DNA from: Altererythrobacter sp. B11
GTDB taxonomy: Bacteria > Pseudomonadota > Alphaproteobacteria > Sphingomonadales > Sphingomonadaceae
Reading direction: 5' to 3'
NCBI RefSeq assembly: GCF_003569745.1
Contig: NZ_AP018498.1
Coordinates: forward strand, 3,449,001-3,513,000
Length of the DNA stretch: 64,000 nucleotides
Shown here: positions 57,073-64,000 of the stretch, one piece after another
Position numbering within the stretch: the first letter of the stretch is position 1
How the letters are laid out: the number at the start of each line of letters is the position of its first letter
Translations under genes and position numbers: made by a program
The notes under the pieces: generated by a model
Databases searched by the model: none
The model's input: the letters and a program-made list of their open reading frames with translations, nothing else
Told to the model about the DNA's origin: nothing

Positions 57073-57420
57073 GTGCAAGAGACCGATAAACTGACCAACC
57101 ATGGCCCCTATATGCTGGCCGGCCCCGTAGCGCGGCCCGATGCCGGTGCCCTGCCCCTGCGTGGCGATCTGGCGCATGTCGGCCTCGCCGGCCGTTATTT
57201 CGTGCCGCATTACGCCGTGCCGCAGCCTCGCGCGGTGATGCCCGGCGGCGCACCGCTGCTGGTCTCGCCGGAAGAGGGGGCAGCCGAATTGTGCACGCTG
57301 ATGGAAGGGGACAGCTTCGAAGTGCTGGACATCACCGGCAGCTGGGCCTGGGGTTGCCTGTCGCTGGAGGGGCCGGTCGGCTATGTCCACGTGGACCGGC
57401 TGGAAAGCCTGCCCGGCTGA
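57073..57420 (+). CDS. SH3-domain protein upstream of argC
   Basis: 115 residues, GTG start. The N-terminal part (MLAGPVARPDAGALPLRGDLAHVGLAGRYFVPHYAVPQPR, in pattern) resembles the leader of NlpC/P60 hydrolases; the C-terminal half is a bacterial SH3 fold (MEGDSFEVLDITGSWAWGCLSLEGPVGYVHVDRLESL, in pattern). No catalytic NlpC/P60 domain follows, so it is a stand-alone SH3 adaptor or a remnant. Its stop overlaps argC by 1 bp (TGATG). A GTG at 57058 is also in frame but overlaps the -10 box. Confidence 0.7.
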   Translation: MQETDKLTNHGPYMLAGPVARPDAGALPLRGDLAHVGLAGRYFVPHYAVPQPRAVMPGGAPLLVSPEEGAAELCTLMEGDSFEVLDITGSWAWGCLSLEGPVGYVHVDRLESLPG

Positions 57421-58346
57421 TGGCGAAGACGGTCTTCATCGACGGTGCGGCGGGCACCACCGGGCTGGAGATTGCCGACCGGCTTTCGGGCCGGAGCGAA
57501 TTCACCCTGCTCACGCTGGACGAGGCGCGGCGCAAGGATGCTTCGGCGCGGCGCGAAGCGCTGAACGAAGCCGATTTCGCGATCCTGTGCCTGCCCGACG
57601 ATGCGGCGCGCGAAGCGGTGGCACTGATCGACGCGGGCAGCGCCACGCGGGTGATCGACGCCTCCACCGCGCACCGCGTGGCGAGCGGCTGGACCTTCGG
57701 CTTTCCTGAGATCGTCGGCCGGGACGCCGTGGCGGGCGCCGCGCGGGTGAGCAACCCGGGCTGCTATTCCACCGGCTTCATCGCCCTGATGGCGCCGCTG
57801 GTCCGCGCCGGATTGCTGCCGGCGGAGTGGCCCTATACCGTCCACGCCGTCTCCGGCTATTCGGGCGGCGGCAAGGCGCTGATCGAGCGGTTCGAGCAGG
57901 ATCCGGACATCGCCTGGCGCGGCTATGGCCTGGCGCTGGGCCACAAGCATATTCCCGAGATGCAGCGGCATGTCGGGCTGGCTCATCCGCCGGTCTTCTC
58001 CCCCGCCGTGATCCCGGCCCACCGCGGCATGGTGGTGGAAATCCCGCTTCCGCTCGCCGCCATCAGTGGGGCCGCATCGCCACAGGAGATGAAGGCGGAG
58101 CTCGCGCGCTTCTATGCCGACAGCCCGGTCGTCTCGGTCGAGGAGTGCAGCGAGGGCGAACTGCTGCTGCGCCGCTCCCGGCCGGCGAGCGACCGGATGG
58201 AACTGTTCGTCTTTGCCGACGCCGCCGGGGAACAGGCGCGGCTGGTCGCCCTGCTCGACAATCTCGGCAAGGGTGCGAGCGGAGCGGCAGTGCAGTCGCT
58301 CAATCTGATGGCGGGCCTGCCGGAAACCGCGGGTCTACGGATCTGA
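57420..58346 (+). CDS. argC: N-acetyl-gamma-glutamyl-phosphate reductase (short type)
   Basis: Third step of arginine synthesis. 308 residues, the short form. Motifs: VFIDGAAGTTGLEIADRL, the catalytic Cys in RVSNPGCYSTGFIAL, VSGYSGGGKALIERF, and LGHKHIPEMQRHVGL. The start ATG at 57420 shares the A of the previous stop. No other arg genes are in the window. Confidence 0.95.
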   Translation: MAKTVFIDGAAGTTGLEIADRLSGRSEFTLLTLDEARRKDASARREALNEADFAILCLPDDAAREAVALIDAGSATRVIDASTAHRVASGWTFGFPEIVGRDAVAGAARVSNPGCYSTGFIALMAPLVRAGLLPAEWPYTVHAVSGYSGGGKALIERFEQDPDIAWRGYGLALGHKHIPEMQRHVGLAHPPVFSPAVIPAHRGMVVEIPLPLAAISGAASPQEMKAELARFYADSPVVSVEECSEGELLLRRSRPASDRMELFVFADAAGEQARLVALLDNLGKGASGAAVQSLNLMAGLPETAGLRI

Positions 58347-58347
58347 T

Positions 58348-58380
58348 TGCCTGCTTTTCAGGCAGGACTGCCTGTTTTTT
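58348..58380 (+). terminator. Terminator with overlapping alternative hairpin after argC
   Basis: Three copies of one hexamer occur in alternating sense: TGCCTG (58348), CAGGCA (58359), TGCCTG (58369). The last two form a 6-bp stem with loop GGAC followed by T6 (58375-58380), an intrinsic terminator. The first two form a competing stem with loop CTTTT. The argC stop ends one base before the first copy. Confidence 0.7.
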
Positions 58381-58401
58381 GGACAGTAAACCGGCGCTAT
58401 T

Positions 58402-58419
58402 GCGCATCTTTTGATGCGC
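58402..58419 (+). promoter_or_regulatory. Inverted repeat upstream of the sigma-54 promoter; candidate NtrC site
   Basis: GCGCATC-TTTT-GATGCGC, perfect 7-bp arms, about 115 bp before the predicted glnB start point, where sigma-54 enhancers usually lie. It differs from the NtrC consensus (TGCACC-N5-GGTGCA) in its core, so the binding protein is uncertain. Confidence 0.4.
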
Positions 58420-58487
58420 CGGCAGCGACCAGACGCGCGGTTTATTCCGAATCCACCCTTTCGCCGCGGAGCCCGATTGTTTAGTGA

Positions 58488-58922
<435 letters not shown>

Positions 58923-58994
58923 CGTCTTGTCCGCGCCTGCCCACGCGGCGGAGCGCATCTGAACTCGCACTCTCTCTCCAAAGGAAGGAAGACA

Positions 58995-60404
58995 ATGCCC
59001 ACTGCAAAGGAAATCGTGAAGCGCATCAAGGAGGAGGAGATCGAATGGGTCGACCTTCGTTTCACCGATCCGCGCGGCAAGTGGCAGCACCTTTCCATGT
59101 GCGCCGGCGTGCTCGATGAAGACGCGCTTGAAGAAGGCCTGATGTTCGACGGTTCGTCGATCGAAGGCTGGAAGGCTATCAACGAGTCCGACATGATCCT
59201 GAAGCCGGACCTCGATGCGGTCTATGTCGATCCGTTCAGCGCCACGCCGATGCTGATCGTGGTGTGCGACATCGTGGAGCCCAGCGACGGTTCGCTCTAT
59301 GGCCGCGATCCGCGTTCCACCGCGAAGCGCGCCGAAGCCTATCTGAAGAGCACCGGCATCGGCGACACCGTGTATGTCGGCCCCGAGCCCGAATTCTTCA
59401 TGTTCGACGATGTGCGGTTCGAAACCGGCTATGACCGTTCGGCCTTCTACATCGACGACATTGAACTGCCCACCAACACCGGCAAGGTGCTGGAAGGCGG
59501 CAATTTGGGCCACCGTCCGCGCGCCAAGGGCGGCTATTTCCCCGTCGCGCCGGTGGACAGCTGCATGGACATCCGCGCCGAAATGGTCAGCACCATGCTG
59601 GAAATGGGCCTGCCCATGGACAAGCAGCACCACGAAGTGGCCGCTGCGCAGCACGAATTGGGCATCACCTTCGGCACGCTGGTGCAGACCTCGGACAATG
59701 TGCAGGTCTACAAGTACGTCGTGCAGCAGGTCGCCGCGGCCTATGGCAAGACGGCCACCTTCATGCCGAAGCCGATCAAGGACGATAACGGCTCCGGCAT
59801 GCACACACACATGTCGATCTGGAAGGGCGGCAAGCCGCTCTTCGCGGGTGACGGCTATGCCGGCCTGTCGGAAACCTGCCTCTATTACATCGGCGGCGTG
59901 ATCAAGCATGCCAAGGCGATCAACGCCTTCTCGAACCCCACCACCAACAGCTACAAGCGGCTGGTGCCGGGCTTCGAAGCGCCGGTGCTGCTGGCCTATT
60001 CCGCCCGCAACCGCTCCGCTTCCTGCCGCATCCCCTATGGTTCGGGCGAGAAGGCGAAGCGCGTGGAATTCCGCTTCCCCGATCCGCTGGCGAACCCCTA
60101 CCTCTCGAACGCCGCCCTGCTGATGGCCGGCCTCGACGGGATCCAGAACAAGATCCATCCGGGCGAAGCCATGGACAAGAACCTCTACGATCTTCCGCCG
60201 GAAGAGCTGGCCGAGGTTCCCACCGTCTGCGGCTCGCTGCGCGAAGCTCTCACCTCGCTGCAGAACGACCATGAGTTCCTGCTCAAGGGCGATGTCTTCA
60301 CCAAGGATCAGATCGATGCCTATATCGAACTGAAGTGGGAAGAAGTCTATCGCTGGGAAATGGCGCCGAGCCCGGTCGAATTCGACATGTATTACAGCTC
60401 CTGA
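58995..60404 (+). CDS. glnA: Glutamine synthetase type I
   Basis: Makes glutamine from glutamate and ammonia with ATP. 469 residues: beta-Grasp segment [27 protein letters not shown], catalytic [21 protein letters not shown], substrate-binding [14 protein letters not shown], and the adenylylation site Tyr in [23 protein letters not shown] gives a strong ribosome site. Ends just before a clear terminator. Confidence 0.97.
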   Translation: MPTAKEIVKRIKEEEIEWVDLRFTDPRGKWQHLSMCAGVLDEDALEEGLMFDGSSIEGWKAINESDMILKPDLDAVYVDPFSATPMLIVVCDIVEPSDGSLYGRDPRSTAKRAEAYLKSTGIGDTVYVGPEPEFFMFDDVRFETGYDRSAFYIDDIELPTNTGKVLEGGNLGHRPRAKGGYFPVAPVDSCMDIRAEMVSTMLEMGLPMDKQHHEVAAAQHELGITFGTLVQTSDNVQVYKYVVQQVAAAYGKTATFMPKPIKDDNGSGMHTHMSIWKGGKPLFAGDGYAGLSETCLYYIGGVIKHAKAINAFSNPTTNSYKRLVPGFEAPVLLAYSARNRSASCRIPYGSGEKAKRVEFRFPDPLANPYLSNAALLMAGLDGIQNKIHPGEAMDKNLYDLPPEELAEVPTVCGSLREALTSLQNDHEFLLKGDVFTKDQIDAYIELKWEEVYRWEMAPSPVEFDMYYSS

Positions 60405-60427
60405 TCGCGTTTTCGATCCGCAAAAGG

Positions 60428-60457
60428 GGGCGTCCGGGAAACCGGGCGCCCTTTTTT
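60428..60457 (+). terminator. Intrinsic terminator after glnA
   Basis: A 10-bp GC stem (GGGCGTCCGG / CCGGGCGCCC, one G-U pair) with loop GAAA and T6 tail, 23 bp after the glnA stop. Confidence 0.9.
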
Positions 60458-60526
60458 CGTGCCTGTCCTACAGCGCCCCTCCCTGCCTAGCCCTGCGGCC
60501 TCCACTCCCATCAGCGAGGCCATGCC

Positions 60527-61120
60527 ATGCAGCGCAAACCCATTTTCGATGCCATCCGCCGGCTTCTGGGCCGCGGTTTCAAACCTTCCGAAGTCGCCGC
60601 CCTGGACGCGGCAATCGACAGCGCCCTGCGGCCTGACAACCCCGATCCCCTCGCCGCGCCGCTGGAGGCGGGGCCAGATGCCATCGCTCTCATCCGCGAA
60701 TTCGAAGGCTGCGCCCGGCTCCGGCCCGATGGCCGGGTGGAAGCCTATCCCGATCCCGGCACCGGCGCTGCCCCCTGGACGATCGGCTGGGGCGCAACCG
60801 GGCCCGGCATCGGACCCGGCACCGTGTGGTCGCGCGAGGAATGCGACGCGCGGCTGATGGAGGACATCGCCCGCCATGCCGCTGACGTGCGGCAGGCCAT
60901 CGGCGACGCGCCCACCACGCAGAGCCAGTTCGACGCGCTTGTATCATTCCACTTCAACACGGGCGCCATCGCCCGGGCCACGCTGACCCGCCGCCATGTG
61001 GCCGGAGATACGGCCGGGGCAGCCACTGAATTCGTCCGCTGGAACCGCGCCGGCGGCCGGGTCCTCGCCGGCCTGACCCGGCGCCGCGCGGCCGAAGCGG
61101 CGCTCTACCTGCGCGGATGA
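60527..61120 (+). CDS. GH24 lysozyme (phage-type muramidase)
   Basis: 197 residues. Catalytic triad of T4-type lysozymes: Glu in IREFEGCAR, Asp in AYPDPGTGA and Thr in WTIGWGATG; RHVAGDTAGAATEFVRWNRAGGRVLAGLTRRR is the conserved C-terminal lobe (described in pattern). An extra N-terminal helix region (about 50 residues, FDAIRRLLGRGFKPSEVAALDAAIDSAL) has no signal peptide. No phage, holin or gene-transfer-agent genes flank it. It may be a relic or a domesticated muramidase. Confidence 0.88.
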   Translation: MQRKPIFDAIRRLLGRGFKPSEVAALDAAIDSALRPDNPDPLAAPLEAGPDAIALIREFEGCARLRPDGRVEAYPDPGTGAAPWTIGWGATGPGIGPGTVWSREECDARLMEDIARHAADVRQAIGDAPTTQSQFDALVSFHFNTGAIARATLTRRHVAGDTAGAATEFVRWNRAGGRVLAGLTRRRAAEAALYLRG

Positions 61121-61132
61121 ATGTATCGCAGG

Positions 61133-61155
61133 GGCCGCACCGCACCGGTGCGGCC
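61133..61155. terminator. Palindrome at lysozyme/tamB junction
   Basis: GGCCGCACCG / CGGTGCGGCC, perfect 10-bp stem with loop CAC, abutting the tamB stop (61156-61158). There is no T-run on either strand. It lies between two converging genes. Confidence 0.55.
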
Positions 61156-64000
61156 TCAGTAATCGCGGCTATATTCCACCGAAGCGCCGCCCCGGCCGAG
61201 GCTGTTGATATTGGCGAGGAGCGAAAGCCAGCTGGTCAGCCGGAATTCGAACGAGGTGGCGTTGTAGCCGCGCCCGTCGGTGACGATCTCCACATAGAAG
61301 CGCCGCCCGAAATTCTTCCCCAGCGCCACGGCCGTGGCGCGATCCAGCGCAGGATCGGCCGGGACGATGCGCAGCCGGTCCAGCCCCACGGCACTGCGCA
61401 GCCGGTTGATCGGGTCCATCCCCCCGCCCCCTTGCAGAGACGCCACAGCCGCGCCGAGCTGGATCGCCTCGGTGGCGGAAAGCGTGGTGATGGAGCCGCC
61501 ATAGAGCAGCCGCGCCAGCAGTTCCTCTTCCGGCAAGGCCGGCGTCGAGCTGAAGGTAATCGCGGGGCGGGTCGCGTTGCCGCTCACCGTCACCTGCACG
61601 GACAGATCGTTCACATCGGTTTCCGCCAGAATGTCGATGCGCGGATCGATCGGCACATTCTCGTCAAAGGAGATATCGCCGCGGGTAATATCAAAGCGCA
61701 CGCCGGCGAAGGAGTAGAAGCCCTGCCGCGGCACCACCTTGGCCGACCCGCCCACCCGGGGATCTTCCGTGGTGCCGCGCAGGCGCACATCACCGCTCCA
61801 TTCGCTGTCGAGCCCCAGGCCATCCACCGCCACCCCGCCGGGTGCGTGCGCATCGATCAGGAAGCGCCAGGGCGGGCCGCGCCGGGAAGGCGGGGCAATG
61901 TCGGCCGGCAGATTTATCTCCCGCGTGCGGATATCGGGCAGCTGCTCTGCCTCCACCGCCCCGCCCAGGCGCCAGCGCGCCTCGCTCACCCGCAGCCGGC
62001 CGGCGATCGTCCCGCCGAAGCCGCTGGAGACGATCCGCAGCGGCCCGGTAACCGTTGCACCCATGCCCGGCAGATCCAGCACCTCCGCATCGCGCGCGGC
62101 GATCCTGATGTCGATTTGCGGGCCACGCCCGCGCCGCATGTTCGACAGGTCGATGAAGCCGCTGCCCGAAAGCTTGCCACCGTTCTGCGCAGTGCCGGCG
62201 AAGCTGGTGAGTTGCAGGCGCGAACCGGCAAAGCTGCCGCGCGCGCTGACATTGCGCACATCCGTGCCGGTGAGCGCGCTCTGCAGGCGCAAGCCATCGC
62301 CCGCCAGCGATCCGCGAACCTGCGGATTGCCCACCGTGCCGCGCACATCCGCTGCCACTTTCAGCGTGCCGTTGATATCGATCAGCTCGATTGCGAGCAG
62401 CCGCCACAGGGAATCCGCCGGGCCGCTGAACCGCAGCTGCGCGAAGAGATCGCCATTGTATAACCGGTCGAAAAGCGCGCCGTCTGCCGGCAAGCCGGAA
62501 ATGCGCGCCTGCAGCCGCCCGTAAGTGGTGCTGGCATCCTTCACCACCGCGCGAGCCTGAAGGTCCTTCGCGCGAAGATCGGCGACCAGCGCAAGATCGA
62601 CGGGGCGGGAGGAGAGGACGAGGCCGGACCGGGTGAGGCCATTCACCATCAGCCGCGCCGTGCCCGTGGGTGCGCCCGACGGTGCCTGGCCCACCTCGAC
62701 GATGCCGGAGACGCTGCCGCCCAGCCCCAGTTCCGCGCCCGCCGCATCGGCGACGGAGAGCGGCAGCGAGGCCAGCTGCAGCTTGCCGGAAATCGGCTGG
62801 GCCCCGCCGAAGCGGCCTTCCGCGATCACGAAGCCGCCATCGTAACCGACCTGCGTCGGCTGCAACTGCCAGCCGCCATCCTCCGCCTTCAACAGCACGG
62901 CGCGGCGCGGCATGCTGATGTCCTCTCCGCCATAGCTGCCGCGAGCGGCCAGCGTCAGCCGCTCTGGCGCGATCTCGCCGGTCAGCTGCAGTTCGAAATC
63001 GCTGCCCCGCTGGCCTGACATCGCCGCGTCGAAACTGCCGGTGCCGTCCGTCACCTGCGCCTTCGCCGCGAGGCGGCCGAGAAACACTGTGCCATAGCCG
63101 ATGCCTGCCCCGGTCACCTGCCCGCTGATCGTGTTGCCCCCTTCGCGGAACAGCCCGCTCAGTTCGATATCGGCCTGCCGGATGGAAAGCGCCGTGGCGC
63201 CGCTGAAGCTGGCATTGCGTGCAGTGATGGAGGCGTGAACCGCCTGCCCCGCCGGCTGCGGCATCAGCCCGATCGTGCCGTCCAGCCCTCCGCCCGAGAC
63301 GGTCAGCATCCCGCGGACGCCGCCGTTCACAAAAGTGAGATCGCCGCCCAGCGTGGTGTCGGAGACCACGAAGCGGTTCACCGAAATGCGGCTCGGCCCG
63401 CCCTCCGGCGCAACGAACAGCAGACTGCCGGTGAAGGGGCCGAGCGTGGATTGCCCCTCGGTCTCGATCGCCAGCCCCTGCTCTGCGGGTGAGATCGCCA
63501 GCCGCACATCGCGCAGGCCCGCCGCGGGCAGGGGTGCGGCAAACACCAGCTCGGCATGGGGGCCGTCCGCTTCCAGCGTGCCTTCGACGGTGAAGGCGCC
63601 GTAATCCTCCTGTCGCCCGCTGCCCACCAGCGTGGTGCGGCCGCCCGCAATGCGGCCATCGAGCGACAGTGTGAGCTTGCTGCCGGTGAGGCGGGCATCG
63701 CGGAACACCACCGGCGCCCGTTCGCCCAGCGTGACTCCACCGGCGAAGCGGATGTCCTCGCCCGCGATCGTGGTGATCGTGCCATTGGTGATGCGCGGAA
63801 GGCTGCCCTTCACATCCGCCGTGAGCCGCCAGGGTGTCCCGCCCCCGAAGCTGGCCCGGATCGTGGCATCGGCATTCATCACCCCAACGCCCTGCAGCGG
63901 CAGGCCCCGCGCGCGGACCGGCCCCGCCAGGCGATAGGTGCCGCGCGCAGGATCGGCGTCGAGCGAGAGTGTGGCGGCGAGGCCTTCGAAGGCGAGCGCC
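61156..64000 (-). CDS. tamB: Translocation/assembly module protein TamB, C-terminal part
   Basis: The frame is open to the window edge, so the N-terminus is outside. Visible are about 948 residues, repeats of long beta-helical (lipid-groove) strands, e.g. GTLEADGPHAELVFAAPLP and GVRFDITRGDISFDENVPIDPRIDILAE (in pattern). The C-terminal DUF490 domain ends FEFRLTSWLSLLANINSLGRGGASVEYSRDY (in pattern). TamB spans the periplasm and moves phospholipids to the outer membrane or assists OMP insertion with TamA. Convergent with the lysozyme gene. Confidence 0.9.
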   Translation of the reverse strand, partial: ALAFEGLAATLSLDADPARGTYRLAGPVRARGLPLQGVGVMNADATIRASFGGGTPWRLTADVKGSLPRITNGTITTIAGEDIRFAGGVTLGERAPVVFRDARLTGSKLTLSLDGRIAGGRTTLVGSGRQEDYGAFTVEGTLEADGPHAELVFAAPLPAAGLRDVRLAISPAEQGLAIETEGQSTLGPFTGSLLFVAPEGGPSRISVNRFVVSDTTLGGDLTFVNGGVRGMLTVSGGGLDGTIGLMPQPAGQAVHASITARNASFSGATALSIRQADIELSGLFREGGNTISGQVTGAGIGYGTVFLGRLAAKAQVTDGTGSFDAAMSGQRGSDFELQLTGEIAPERLTLAARGSYGGEDISMPRRAVLLKAEDGGWQLQPTQVGYDGGFVIAEGRFGGAQPISGKLQLASLPLSVADAAGAELGLGGSVSGIVEVGQAPSGAPTGTARLMVNGLTRSGLVLSSRPVDLALVADLRAKDLQARAVVKDASTTYGRLQARISGLPADGALFDRLYNGDLFAQLRFSGPADSLWRLLAIELIDINGTLKVAADVRGTVGNPQVRGSLAGDGLRLQSALTGTDVRNVSARGSFAGSRLQLTSFAGTAQNGGKLSGSGFIDLSNMRRGRGPQIDIRIAARDAEVLDLPGMGATVTGPLRIVSSGFGGTIAGRLRVSEARWRLGGAVEAEQLPDIRTREINLPADIAPPSRRGPPWRFLIDAHAPGGVAVDGLGLDSEWSGDVRLRGTTEDPRVGGSAKVVPRQGFYSFAGVRFDITRGDISFDENVPIDPRIDILAETDVNDLSVQVTVSGNATRPAITFSSTPALPEEELLARLLYGGSITTLSATEAIQLGAAVASLQGGGGMDPINRLRSAVGLDRLRIVPADPALDRATAVALGKNFGRRFYVEIVTDGRGYNATSFEFRLTSWLSLLANINSLGRGGASVEYSRDY

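Overview
The window is GC-rich (by eye about two thirds G+C) chromosomal DNA from an alphaproteobacterium, most likely of the order Sphingomonadales (Sphingomonadaceae or Erythrobacteraceae). This rests on several things: the dcw gene order with murB-ddl-ftsQ-ftsA-ftsZ at its end, a CysI system accompanied by DUF2849 and DUF934, a large TonB-dependent receptor, isolated ccmAB, TamB, and candidate alphaproteobacterial promoter types (EcfG-like, GANTC sites). Codon use looks uniform. I see no prophage, integrase, IS element or CRISPR array; the only mobile-like sequence is a pair of REP-type palindrome clusters.

Layout. 1-4.5 kb: end of a glycosyltransferase, a YqjI-like PadR regulator divergent from rarA, a DUF429-like protein and tRNA-Thr. 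4.0-8.3 kb: an Rrf2 regulator, a YezD-like peptide, a TonB-dependent receptor, a TauE/SafE exporter and an entericidin-like lipoprotein; this looks like a sulfur-related uptake/export group. 8.3-10 kb: pobA and queF on the minus strand. 10-18.5 kb: a proline-rich membrane protein, then a long plus-strand sulfur series (sseA, metC, an MscS channel, cobA, DUF2849, cysI, DUF934, cysH) closed by a perfect bidirectional terminator. A second terminator 134 bp further on suggests a small RNA between them. 18.7-25.4 kb (minus): an epimerase, proB, obgE, tRNA-Ala, a lipoprotein, a Bax-inhibitor-1 protein, proC and YbjN.

25.5-46.1 kb (minus) is the division and cell-wall (dcw) cluster, transcribed mraZ, rsmH, ftsL, ftsI, murE, murF, mraY, murD, ftsW, murG, murC, murB, ddl, ftsQ, ftsA, ftsZ, then a TPR-SPOR protein. 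Eleven junctions are 4-bp overlaps and two are 1-bp overlaps. The only real break is 120 bp before ftsZ, which holds a GANTC site and a DnaA-box-like sequence. Upstream of mraZ lie a GldG-like protein, a small membrane protein, cysK and an adrenodoxin-type ferredoxin.

49-64 kb: an AlkA-type glycosylase, an S9 peptidase bracketed by near-identical REP clusters, phhB, ccmAB, map, a DUF3298-type lipoprotein, an M17 aminopeptidase, a possibly leaderless SH3 protein coupled to argC, the nitrogen pair glnB-glnA behind a clear sigma-54 promoter, a GH24 lysozyme and the C-terminal part of tamB.

The window is mostly housekeeping. The most interesting structural signals are: (i) a strong palindrome at all six convergent gene junctions, mostly without U-tracts; (ii) a candidate sRNA behind cysH; (iii) mutually exclusive hairpins directly after the argC stop; (iv) the TPR-SPOR gene behind ftsZ; (v) the sulfur clusters with uncharacterised DUF2849, DUF934 and YezD members. 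I found no clear-cut new defence or mobile system.
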